In this document: piece by piece, positions 12,251-23,281 of the stretch
Layout: every line of letters starts with the position of its first letter
Position numbering within the stretch: position 1 is the first letter of the stretch
NCBI RefSeq assembly: GCF_000004075.3
Contig: NC_026658.2
Span: 25,098,075 to 25,162,074 of the forward strand
DNA from: Cucumis sativus
Taxonomy: Eukaryota > Streptophyta > Magnoliopsida > Cucurbitales > Cucurbitaceae
Direction: 5' to 3'
Length of the DNA stretch: 64,000 nucleotides
The notes under the pieces: generated by a model
The model's database searches: none
What the model saw: the letters and a program-made list of their open reading frames with translations, nothing else
Told to the model about the DNA's origin: nothing
Position numbers and translations under genes: made by a program

Positions 12251-14128
12251 CTAATTTTGACGCCAACATGTCGTATTCTGGTTCTGGCCGTGCACTCCAA
12301 ACGTCGAAGGAGAATCCAAATTCGACATGTCGTTATTTATCATCTGATGATCATGATTCTGAAACATAGAAGAATCCACAGGTCTCAGCCCCCCCAGAAA
12401 ATCCCTCGTTATTTCTCCGGCAGCACCGCCACCTTTGCCACCATTTTTATTGCCTCTATTACTGTTACTCATCAATATCCCATTAAGTGCTTCTTCAAAT
12501 GAGGCCGCCTCTTCAAAACCCACCATGTGATGAAAAAATGGAGCAATTTCAGCTGAACATGAATTATTGTTGTTGTTATTAACTTCCCATGCAGGGCAAG
12601 AAGACGCAAAAAGATGACCCGGACCGAGACCGGGTAATCCGAACCCGATTGAAGAAGTAGGGTTATTAGGGTTTTGATGAGAAGGTGGTGGAGGAGGAGG
12701 AGGAGGAGGAGGGAAAAAAGGGTCTTGGTGTTCAAATTTAAGAGGGAAATTAATAGATGGGAAAAGGTGGGATGTAATTTTAGGAGTTGGGTTACTATTA
12801 AAATTGGTACTTTCCTGAGCCAAGGCATTGCAAAATGCTCTGTGGGTTATGAAACTGTCCCTCCTGCCAAAGTTCAAAACAATACAACACATAAACAAAC
12901 AAATTTTTATCACTGCCCCATAAATTTTCTCTGTACTACATACTCAAAAATACTCCCACATTATTATCCCCTACTTCTCTCTCTCTCCCACTTTTCACAA
13001 AATGTAACAACAATAATAATGTTTTTATATTCTTCTACCATACTTCAACAGTTGAGACATTTTAAACAATAACCCATAAATAATCATTTATTATGCTTAA
13101 TTACAAAATTTGGTTCATTTTTGTTTTTGTTTTTTTTTTAAAAACTGTCCTTTTATTTGGTTTCTATGGTTTAGAAAAAACTCAATTGATTTTTATGGTA
13201 TATGTTTGATAAAATTTATTCATACATGTATAATCTTTATAAAACCATTTATAATAATTAGTCTTTTACCAAATCACGCATCTATGGACTAGACTTTAAC
13301 ATTTTTAAAATCATAGGAATTTAAATTTGGAAATGATTAAATAATAGTTCTCGTTGATTTGAGTTTGAAACTTATATTGAATTGCATATTCACATTAAGT
13401 AATTTACCTGGAGAAGAGAGTTCCACAGTCACATCTATACTCTCTAGTGCCACAAATTTTGGAGTGAGCTTTCCAATCTGATTGAACTGCATATCTCTTT
13501 GAACACTTTTCACATTTCCACTTCTTTTCACCATGCTTTCTACAGAAGTGCTTCTTGATCCCGGTTAGATCGCCCAGAGCCCTCGATGGATGATGATGTA
13601 CACATGTCAGTTCTGGGCACACGTACACCTTCTTCCTCACTTCCTTGTTGCCTCTTTGCTTTAGCTTCCATGGTAGATTGTGTCCTCTTCTATGAAGTTG
13701 CAAATTCTGATCTCTTTGAAACCCCTTCTTACAGATCTCGCATATGAATCTATTGGTCGCCAGAAGTGATTTTGGCGATAAGGCTATCACTTCCGCTTCT
13801 GGGTCTGATTCAAAATTCAAACTTTCTTCTTTTTTAATATTACAGAAGTATGAAAACACAAGATATAAATCATAACATCTATTCATGTATTCTCAACAAA
13901 AACAATACCTGGATTGCCTGGAAGATTTCGCTTCTTTTTTGACGGTGGTGGCGGCGGTAGCGGTGGAAGCGGTGGTGTTGGTTGATTTATGGAAGAAGAT
14001 GATTGATGAGAATACATAGGGGTAGTAGTGGAAATTTCAGTTCTTGTCATTGTTTCTCCAGAAGCACAAGTCAAGACAGACAAATTCTCATCCACCATTA
14101 AATTACTTTTCATCATCATCATCATCAA
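12251..14128 (-). CDS. INDETERMINATE DOMAIN (IDD) C2H2 zinc-finger transcription factor
   Basis: Plant-specific nuclear transcription factor with the four-finger ID domain; relatives control root patterning, gravitropism, flowering and sugar signalling. Exons: 14128-13909, 13804-13408, 12863-12251; 1230 nt, 409 residues, stop at 12253-12251. Order: N-terminal Met-rich start and Pro-run, nuclear signal KKKRNLPGNP, the DPEAEVIALSPKSL lead-in, finger 1 FICEICKKGFQRDQNLQLH with RGHNLPWKLKQR, finger 2 YVCPELTCVHHHPSRAL, then the GIKKHF and KKWKCEKCSKRYAVQSDW fingers and the RCDCGTLFSR region; the second intron splits SRRDSFITHRAFC as in other IDDs. The C-terminus has a poly-Pro run, SFEEALNGIL and TRDFLG. 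The HHHPSRAL and RRGHNLPWKL spellings place it with the IDD1-13 type rather than the SGR5/IDD14-16 branch. I do not see the usual MSATALLQKAAQ motif. Exact paralogue is not assigned. Confidence 0.93.
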
Positions 14129-14648
14129 TATCCTCTTTCACTTCATTAAATTCCAACTGCAAAACCCCTTTATAAATGAGAAACGTATAGTGAAATCAAA
14201 GAACTCTATCTTGAGAGAGATAGATCTGAAAAAAAAAACCCTAATTCAGAATAAAACATAAAAACCAAAAACTTGGGAGAGGAATATTAATTATCCATGA
14301 ATATCAAGTTTCATAGATTTAATTTAAGATCTCCTTCATAATTTTTTTATAAAAAAATGAAAGGGGAGGTTTGGTATATATGCATGTGAAGAGACAGTAA
14401 AATTAAATACAAAAAATGAAAATTTATGAAGGTGGGGGAATTTAGCAACAAAAAGAAAACCTTGTACCCACTGGCCTTCTTGAATGTTTTTCAACAAACT
14501 TTCTTGCTGCCTCCTGCTAAAAGCCTAAAACCAAAGAAACTTTCAGAACAAAACCAAAAAAGAAAAAAGCCCCATTTCCTTGCTCAAAAGACCAAATATT
14601 TAAAATATTTTATTTTTTATAATTTTCTTTTTTAAAATTACTGTTAAA

Positions 14649-14688
<40 letters not shown>

Positions 14689-16100
14689 CCTGTGGAGAGA
14701 GATATACACAAAGCTTTGTTCTGATGTGAGCTAGGTTGCTGTCTTTTTCCTTGTCATGTTCCTTTGTTGAATTTTATTTAAAGAAAGAAAAAATTAGTCG
14801 TCTAATAATTGTATTACAGTAGCAACTTTATCATTAACCTTTGATTTTTAAAACCTAAACCCTACAATAAAATGATAATTGATAATGTAAATGTAATAAT
14901 AATCCACGTTTGACTCTAGGGTTATAATTAAATGATGAAGCTTTGATTTATTTTACAAAAAAAGAACTCAAAATATGAAAAAGAAAATAAGGATGATCGA
15001 GATATATATTCCTACACAGCTAGGCTGATGATGATATGAAAAAACAATATGAAATAGAAAAAACAGGATATTATATATGGGACTTTTTTAACATGTTCAC
15101 GGGCAAAGTTTAGTGAAAAATAAAATGTAAAACAGAAAGAAAAAGGGAACAAAAAAAGTTATAATGTTTCTGTCATGCATGATTGGTTCAGTGATTGAAA
15201 CTCACCGGACATATGTATTGCTTAATATCTGTCAAACAAATATACCTCTTGATTTTATAAAATCATCTAATTAATTACTTTTAATTAGTTATAACCATTT
15301 CAATTTGAATCTCATAATTATATCAATAAAACTTTCAAATTTCTTAACTGTGTAGATTAACATGTACTTAACTTAAATTGATTTAGTTAGTTAGTGCAAG
15401 CAACCTGTAATTATATATAAATGAACTAAATATTAGTCTATATTAATCATACAACTATTAACTCATGTTTTTAATTAGTATATATATTAGAAACATTTTT
15501 AAAAATATCAAAATAAATTAAAATATTTATAAGCTTTAACAAAAATTGAATAGACTATCACGGTCAAATATTAGTATAATCTGAAAATTTTGCTATATTG
15601 TAAATATTTTATCAAATTTGTTATTTTTTACAATTCTTCTATGTATTAGTTTATACATTAATATGTTCACAAGATGGTTTTTCTATATAACATATTTTCA
15701 CCAACATTATTTTAATTTGTCAACAATGATACATTCAAATTTTTTTAAAACCAAGAGAGGATTTTGAATCCCCTCAATTTATTATGCTATTTATTTAATA
15801 TTGAAATGCATTAAATTTATTATGTGACGATACAAACAACTTAATACAGGGTCCTTACCATATGTGTTTATTCATTTAATATAGGCTTTGAAAGATGTTA
15901 TGTTCTCGTGCTATATTTTTTTTTTCTTTTATACAAGTTATTTACCATTTTAATCCTAGAGTCTAGTACAATATATATAAAATTATTGTCTTCTAGAGTA
16001 TAAAAATTACTTGTCAATCATGATCTAGACTGCCATATCAATTTTTTTTGGTTGAAAATTAAACAAAACAAAACCCCACGTATATATTTTTATTTGGAAT
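14129..16100. other. Upstream region of the IDD gene
   Basis: The part next to 14128 is the IDD leader and promoter. It carries a (GA)15 microsatellite at 14657-14686, typical of plant 5' leaders or core promoters. The rest is AT-rich and shows nothing that I can name. Confidence 0.5.
14657..14686 (+). repeat. (GA)15 microsatellite
   Basis: Uninterrupted GA dinucleotide repeat about 530 bases upstream of the IDD start codon (TC on the gene's strand). GA/CT repeats are frequent in plant promoters and can bind BBR/BPC GAGA-binding proteins; a role here is inference. Confidence 0.95.
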
Positions 16101-16109
16101 AGTTGAGTT

Positions 16110-16275
16110 CAATAAATAATTATATTTTTTAAAAATTATAAATATTATAAAATCTGTTATCCTCTATCACTCATAAACACGTCTATTTAGTCAAGTTTAT
16201 TATTAATAGATTTTTTTTTTTTGTTAAATTTACAATTTTTATAAAATTATTACTATATATTTAATTATTATTTCC
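16110..16275. mobile_element. MITE-like palindromic element, copy 1 (degenerate)
   Basis: The left end reads AATAATTATATTTTTTAAAAATTATAAATAT and the right end is close to its reverse complement, ending ATATATTTAATTATTA, with a central CTATCACTCATA related to the TCTATCAGTGATAGA core of the copies at 44741 and 46683. The long inverted halves, small size and lack of coding fit a non-autonomous DNA transposon. Superfamily not determined; target duplication not seen clearly. Confidence 0.45.
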
Positions 16276-18540
16276 AATATTTTTATCCATTATACTTACT
16301 TTTTATTTTTTATTCTCTTGAACTATAAAACATATACGAGCTTCAATAATACAATTAAAATTCAAATGGTGTCTCAAAATTTATTTGGATTTTAGCAAGA
16401 AAGTTAACAAAGTTTTTCTTTTCTCTTTTACATTTACTTTTGTAGACAACTCATGAAATTCTTGAAAGCCATTTTAATACAACAGCGATTTTGATGGTGA
16501 TTGCAAGCTTTCATTTTAAAATCACTTATAATGTAAAAGAATTATAATACCAAAAGTTAAATTTTAAGTCAGTCTCTAAACTATTTATTTTAATTTATAT
16601 CAATTACCAAAATTTCAAAGTTGGAGGTCTTAAGTCACATTGACCTATACACACAAATGTGTTCAATACAAACAATTAAAATTATGTCTAGTAACTATTT
16701 TGTTTTTTAAAATTAAGATGAAAAACACCTACTAATATATCATCTTCAACTTTCTTCCTTTAATTAATAGTTTAAAAAACCAAAGGGAAAATTTAAAAAC
16801 TAAAAAGAAGTTAGATTTTATTTTTAGAGAACAAGCTTAATCTTGGAAAACAAAAAACAAAAATTGGTTTCCACCTCAAAGTTTACACAAAATGTAGTCA
16901 ACCACCTAATCAAAAAATGATGGACTTGATTTGTTTAAAGCTCATGTAGCCTACTGCAGAAGAACTCTTTAAAGTTTAAGAACCTACCCAACGTAAGCAT
17001 AAAACTTCAAGACCAAAATGTAGAATTTTAAAATCAATTAGACACTTAAATGAAAGCTTATGTTTACATACAAACATACATACATATATATATATATTAC
17101 CTCCATTTTTGTTATAAAATTAAAAAGTTTTTCATCGTTGAGTTATTATCGTTTTAGAAACATCAACAGTCTCTCTTCCATTAACTCGTTTTGATCTGCA
17201 AATTCAAGAAGGGTAAAAAGAAAAGCTCAAGATCGAGAAGTCATTTTCAAGAGTTAATTAAAATGAATAAAATAGAAAAATGGAAATTAGGTAAATATAA
17301 TATAAATAAGAAAAAAAAAAGGGTGAGAGAGAGAGGGTAGGTCGGTCCCCGGCGCGGCGGTACTGTGCCCAGCCCATAACCCAATACTCTCTCTGCTCTT
17401 CTGATAAGGATGCCTCTTTTTGTTTTCTTCCTTTTTCTAATTTTTATTTCTTTTCACCATACTCTTAAAGATTATAATTTACAGATTATTGTTTTCTTTT
17501 CTTTTTTCTATTTTTTGGGGGGGTTCAAAGATTAATCATCATCATCTTTGAAAACCAGACAGGCTTGAGAGGTCAATAATGGCGGTTGACAAAGAAAGAA
17601 GATCGTTTTGGTGAAATAAATTTAAAAGTGAAAACTCTCAATTATTGCTTCACTCTCTCTCTCTAATATTTTCCCTCTCTCTCCCTCTCACCGTGATTAA
17701 GACTGGACTGACTATATCAAAAAATTAAACCGACCGCCAAAACTGACTGAAATTGTTAGCCGGAGAGAAGGAGAGGTTTGTTTTGAGCCGATTTGGAAAA
17801 ATTCAAGTCGACCTTATTTTAAAAACATTTTAAAGGCTTAAACTACCCTAAATTGATTGATGACTAATGGTTAATTTTTATATATACTTTTTCATGGTCA
17901 AAGTCGGTTTTATAGTTCCATGCGATCCTTTAAAACAGTACTAGTGTTGATAAAAACTTATAAAACTTGTTATTGGTTATTATATTCTTGTTTTTTTTAT
18001 TGATTTTATTTGGGCCAAAATACACAATTGACCTAATACAATTGAGAGGACGGTAAGTTTCGCACAAACAGCAATAACGTCAAGATCGAACTCAACTTGA
18101 TCATCTTAGACCCATAGACCATAACATGGCTAAGAGAAGATGTTTGGCCTTCACTTTTGGTCAAGAGGGAAGTATAAACCAAAGTAAGGCTCGATAAAGG
18201 AAAGGTATAGCATGGGTCTTATAAGTCATGTCATGACATACCACGTGTAATTGACCCAAAATATTATACTTGAGTTTTATTTCAACAGTGGTTTTGAAAT
18301 AAAGTTAGAAATAATATCGTTGATTTCAAAGATTTGGATTGATCTTTTTTTGTTAAGAAAACAACGAAAGTAAATGATATTTGTTATAATGAAAAAAAAA
18401 AAAACGTTTTTTTAGTGTGTTCATCCCATATAGATATATTTTACATTAAGTTTCATTATATATACTCAATCTTATCAAAAATATAATTTTTCTAACGCTC
18501 TTTGATATGATTTTTCTATCGTAAATTGGGTTGAATTACA
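16276..18540. other. Gap with a GC-rich island at 17336-17381
   Basis: Mostly AT-rich, but 17336-17381 is sharply GC-rich (it includes CCCCGGCGCGGCGG), followed by CT-rich stretches to about 17700 and a 12-codon frame starting MAVDKERRSFW at 17578. The 17.3-17.8 kb block looks like a promoter or leader rather than random intergenic DNA. No full gene can be built from it. A (TA)n tract lies at about 17083-17097. Confidence 0.4.
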
Positions 18541-18544
18541 TATC

Positions 18545-18715
18545 CGTCAATACAAAAAAAAAAATCGAAAACAAATTAATTAAATTGTGATTTAGTTGTC
18601 AAGATGAATTATTATACTGCTTAAATATGAGGATTTAAACCTACAAGCTTTACGATCATCACTAACATATTTATATACTAATTACACCATACTTAATTAT
18701 ATATTAATGTCACTG
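18545..18715 (-). mobile_element. SINE-like tRNA-derived fragment
   Basis: On the minus strand a box A-like stretch (TGGTGTAATTAGTATA) is followed about 35 bases later by a box B-like GGTTTAAATCC, then a body and a T-run near 18561-18550. This is the layout of a tRNA-derived SINE with a short T tail. Both boxes are diverged. Family not recognised. Confidence 0.35.
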
Positions 18716-18719
18716 ATAT

Positions 18720-20325
18720 AACTACATGTACCGCTTCAAAGTATCAACTTTTTATTCTTTTTGAGAGGGTGAGAACAATCTTTTTGTAATGGGTTCATGG
18801 GAATCAGTGTAAGCTTTAATTATAATCTATATTTGTTTTCTTAGGTGACAAAATTATATTGATTTATTTATCGTAAATTTTGAAAAATATTTTTATTCAA
18901 TCTTTAAACTTCAAAACTGTTTTCAAGTTCTACTCATCAAATTTGAGTTTAGTTTATATCCATAATATCCATATTTTAGAAAGTTTCCATCAATATCCAT
19001 AATAAAAATTGATTTGATGTGTATTTTTTAAATAGTTGTAATATTTTTTATCGTTATGTGGATATTTTTACGTTTTCATCAAGTTTGAGAATCAATATTT
19101 TCATTGCATTAAACACAAGTCCACGAAACGAATGAAATGAACATAAAAAAAACCACTTATATAAATGTGGTAGATATGTTTACTTATTATAAAATAACAA
19201 AATACTTATTACTCGTTCATTTTTTAAAAAATTATTTTATAATTTTTTTATATTTATATCATAGTAGATATTTTAAAACTTGGATGAATTGATTAGGAAT
19301 TATAGTAAAAAACTCTGGATAAAAAAATAACTATTTACAAAAATACATAAATAGAAAAGATGAATTAAGTTGAAGAAAACGACAGCGTTTTGACATGCGT
19401 GGACCACCAACGTGGCATTCAATAATTCCATACTCTTAGGTATTAATTAAGAAATCCCACGTGACACTTTCATTTACCCCTCAAATCATGGAATTAATTA
19501 ATTATCGTTGTCAGTGTTACTTAGCTATTCAATTCTCAGTCTCACAAGTCAAGGATAATTTATTTCTAAAATTCTATTATGAAAAGAAACAAGAAAAAAG
19601 AAAAAAAGAAAAAAGAGAATGAAAAGTCTTGATTTTGATAACATATATATTTTTAAATTTTGTGCATTTCTTTTTGTTAAGGAAAATTGTCTTATTTCTT
19701 ATTTTCTTTGAGTGGGTTTCAACCTTCCAAACTTAAAATTAATAGGAACAAACACTTTTCTAAAATAAAAATGAAATAACTAACTTAATACACATGGATA
19801 CACACACTTCCTATTAACTCCTATCAATAATAAACCCATATCACAATTTCTCCTATAAGAAAATTTGACTATAAGTTGACCAATTTTTATTTATTTAAAA
19901 AGCTAAAAAAACTAATAGTGGATATAATGAAATTTGAATGAGATAACTATGGTGAGTTGTTTTTGGAATTACAAATCATGTAATATATATATATATATAT
20001 ATATAGATGTATAATTTGAATAGACAAACATAGTGTAACATGTAACATGCCATAGTCCAAAAAGATAATCAATTATTGGCTCAGCTTTGCAAATGAATCA
20101 CATCAGATATTTTACTTTAAAAGAAACGACAATATTCCAACGTGGAATTTTCCCATACGATAATATTTTTGTTTTTATAAAACAATTTCTTCACTGTTTT
20201 GCTCTTTTTGTAAGAAGATTCAAACAAATTTGTCCCATCATCTGTGTTGAGGACAACTATTTTAATTTGGTTTGAAACTTTTTTGAAATGAAATAAAAAA
20301 CACAACTATTGAACCAAGGTATCAT
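18720..20325. other. AT-rich gap upstream of the invertase
   Basis: AT-rich; holds a (TA)11 repeat at 19984-20005 and two ACGT-type sites (AACGTGG near 19412, CCCACGTGAC near 19458). A TATA-like TTTTTATAAAAC lies at 20173-20184. No gene seen. Confidence 0.5.
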
Positions 20326-20595
20326 ATGATTGTAGAGATATTTGACAGTGGGCTGTTGAAAGATTGTACAGTCATGGACCGGTCCCGATGGCCACTGATT
20401 TTCCTATCTTGTTCTGAATTTCAGCTTTTCATTAAAAAAAAAAAAGGACTGCAGATTCAAGAACTATCAGGTCAAAGGGACGAGATCAACGATTCAACAG
20501 GTCGACACTCCATTGATTCCGGCGACCCATCGCCGGAGAATACAGCAAATCAGTACCTCTCACTTGGGTTCGCCATCAAAGTCAGAGGAGGATGA
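20326..20595 (+). CDS. Upstream ORF overlapping the invertase start (uncertain)
   Basis: An 89-codon ATG-started frame whose stop TGA (20593-20595) overlaps the invertase ATG (20592-20594) in an ATGA arrangement. I recognise no family. If transcription starts upstream of 20326, possible from the TATA-like site at 20173, this would be a long upstream ORF able to suppress invertase translation; if it starts later, the frame is chance. The last 100 bases are less AT-rich, as expected for a leader. Confidence 0.2.
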   Translation: MIVEIFDSGLLKDCTVMDRSRWPLIFLSCSEFQLFIKKKKGLQIQELSGQRDEINDSTGRHSIDSGDPSPENTANQYLSLGFAIKVRGG

Positions 20596-23281
20596 AGAAA
20601 CCCTTCAATTGGATGGTTCTCCTTTGCTTTTTGTTGGCTTATAATGGAGTTGACGCAGTCTCAAATCAGCCCTATAGAACAGCTTTTCACTTCCAGCCTC
20701 CAAAAAATTGGATGAATGGTAAAAATCTCATCAAAATCTCTAGTTTCATTTGGCATTTTTGCTACTTTTCTCTATTTGGAATTTGACAATTTACCCTATT
20801 GATCCAATTTCTTGATGTGTTTTGTTGGGCTTTTTTTGGCTGATGACGACTCCAAAGATCCCAATGGTACAGTTATTCCCCCCCAAAAGAAAATTTTTGT
20901 TCATCATTTCCCTCTTTTTGCTGTAGACAAGTTGTAATGAGTCAATAATTGCAGGGCCAATGTATTATAAGGGAGTTTATCATCTGTTCTATCAGTACAA
21001 TCCTTATAGTGCAATTTGGGGCAACATTACATGGGCCCATTCAATATCATATGACCTTGTTGATTGGGTTCATTTGGAACATGCTTTGTCTCCAACCGAA
21101 CCTTATGAAACCAATGGTTGTTGGTCTGGTTCTGCTACAATTCTTTTGGATGAACAACCGGCTATCTTATACACTGGAGCTAACTCTGAAAACCAGCAAT
21201 TTCAAAATTTAGCTCTGCCTAAGAATCGGTCTGACCCTCTACTGAAAGATTGGATTAAATCACCTCATAATCCTCTGATTGCCCCTGTTGATGATATTGA
21301 TCCTTCAAATTTTAGGGACCCTACTACTGCTTGGCTGGGCCAAGACAGGTTGTGGAGGGTCATTATTGGAGGGGAGATTGGGGGAAGTGGAATGGCGATT
21401 CTGTATCGAAGTGAAGATTTTGTGAATTGGACTAGGAGTAAGAGTCCGCTTCATTTGTCGAACGAGACTGGGATGTGGGAGTGCCCCGATTTTTATCCGG
21501 TGAGTATCAACGGTAGTAATGGACTTGACACTTCTGTTCAGGATGGGTTAATCAAGCATGTACTTAAGGCAAGTTTTAAGGAGGCTGATCACTACGTATT
21601 GGGGAGTTACATTCCAGGAACAGACACATATTCTGTTGAGAATAACTTCTTGAGCAATGGCTCTGATATGCGATACGATTATGGGAAATTCTATGCTTCC
21701 AAATCGTTTTATGACAGTGGTAAGAAGAGAAGAATATTGTGGGGATGGATAATAGAATCTGATAGTGAAGCGGATGATACTACCAAAGGATGGTCTGGCC
21801 TTCAGGTAATCCTTTGTCTCTGTCTCATCCTTTATCAACCTTATTGTGTCTCTTGTTACATCAATAGCTCACTACATTTAAATTAAATTATTCACAGTCA
21901 ATTCCTAGAACCATATTACTTGGTGAATCTGGAAGACAATTGGTACAATGGCCAATTAAAGAACTTGAGAAACTACGTACAAAGCAAGTGAGTTTTGATG
22001 ACGTGGACCTCAAAAGTGGTTCCCTATTCGAAGTCCCAGGCATTACAGCTGCACAGGTAACTATCTTAGTTATTCATTGTTTCAGAATTTCAAAGACCTG
22101 AATTTCCCCCCACAAACTAACTCTCAGAGAAGACCAGAAATGTTGGTTAAATAATAACATTTTCATATGTGTTTCCTGTATACAAAGGCCGATATCGAAA
22201 TTTCGTTCCGTTTATCTGGTCTTAAAGAAGCAGAAGAGATGAATGCGAGTTGGAATGATCCACAGTTTCTCTGCAAAGAGAATAATAAAGCTTTGGGGAA
22301 AGGCGCAATTGGACCATTTGGCTTGTTGGTTTTGGCTTCTAAGGATTTGACAGAACAAACTGCAGTCTACTTTCGAGTATTCAGAAACCAATATGACAAA
22401 TATGTTGTGCTCATGTGCAGTGATCAAAGCAGGTTTGTTGGTTTACATATTGTTTATATTTTCTTCTATACACTGGTTGTGTGTTATTATGCCTGAGGCA
22501 GAGAGTCACAATTTCAACAGGTCTTCTCAAAGGGAAGGGCTTGAGAAAGCCACTTATGGAGCATTCGTCGACATGGACCCTCTTCGTGAAACGATATCCT
22601 TAAGAAGCCTGGTACGTTGATTCACATTTGAGATCCACACATTAGAAAATAAAAAAGAAAACGAGAAAACACCTTAGGCAAAACAAACAAAAACATTATT
22701 CAGTTGATTATGATAGGCAGCTTTATGGCAACATGGCTAATACAACAATTGCAAGGTGGAGATCGAACGTCCCAACTTCTAGACACAGACCATGTCAATG
22801 TCGTTGAGTCAACTTCACTTTTGTGATGTTTATAATCCGGTTGATATAATTAAGTTCATATAATCTTCTGAACTAATGGAAGATTTGATAACATAGTATT
22901 AGAGTAAAATGTAACGTATTCAAATTCTTGAAATATCGTCGTTCCTTCCCCAATTAATATCGTGTCTACTTATTGGGTCTTCCACAAGTGAAGAGGTTAG
23001 AGCTGAGAATATGGCTCGTTCAACTTTTCGATATAAAAGCCTTGATTAACGTGGGTTGTATTTTGCAGATAGACCATTCTATCATTGAAAGTTTTGGTGG
23101 GAATGGGAAAGCCTGCATCACTGCAAGAGTGTATCCAAAGATAGCCATAAACCAAGAAGCCCATCTCTATGCATTCAACAATGGAAGTATGGATGTAAGA
23201 ATTACAAGATTAAGTGGTTGGAGCATGAAGAGAGCCCAAGTTGTTCCCATCCAGAAGAGAAGAAAATCACCCATTGATTGA
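20592..23281 (+). CDS. Cell-wall (apoplastic) acid invertase, GH32
   Basis: Beta-fructofuranosidase that splits sucrose in the cell wall and feeds sinks with hexoses. Exons: 20592-20718, 20858-20866, 20955-21805, 21898-22056, 22188-22432, 22521-22611, 23069-23281; 1695 nt, 564 residues. The signal peptide is about residues 1-22 (MVLLCFLLAYNGVDA core). The 9-nt second exon encodes the centre of the NDPNG nucleophile motif (residues 42-46, Asp43), the well-known plant invertase mini-exon. FRDP (Asp167) is the transition-state stabiliser and WECPD (220-224, Glu221) the acid/base. Pro rather than Val in WECPD marks the cell-wall type, and the lack of a long membrane-anchored propeptide also argues against the vacuolar type. 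Several N-glycosylation sites (NIT, NRS, NWT, NGS) are present. The C-terminus is basic (KRRKSPID). Synteny suggests relation to Arabidopsis cwINV6. Frame and splice sites look intact. Confidence 0.95.
20858..20866 (+). other. 9-nt mini-exon of the invertase
   Basis: ATCCCAATG between AG and GT borders. It supplies the last two bases of the Asp codon, Pro, Asn and the first base of Gly of the NDPNG motif. Without it the frame is kept but the catalytic Asp is lost, so skipping gives an inactive protein. The exon is conserved in most plant acid invertases. Confidence 0.95.
22690..22930. mobile_element. Transposon-derived DNA in invertase intron 6 (fossil)
   Basis: The 457-base last intron (22612-23068) holds repeat-like pieces. 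On the minus strand, 22800-22750 includes TTCGATCTCCACCTT, a diverged tRNA box B-like site. On the plus strand, near 22893, a TAGTATTAGAGT stretch resembles the primer-binding site complementary to initiator tRNA-Met that follows the left LTR of many plant LTR retrotransposons. No coding domain is present. This is an old fragment at most; family and exact borders cannot be given. Confidence 0.35.

Noticed and set aside
12053-12502. 149-codon plus-strand frame over the IDD last exon
   Set aside because: It is the antisense shadow of the well-supported IDD coding exon.
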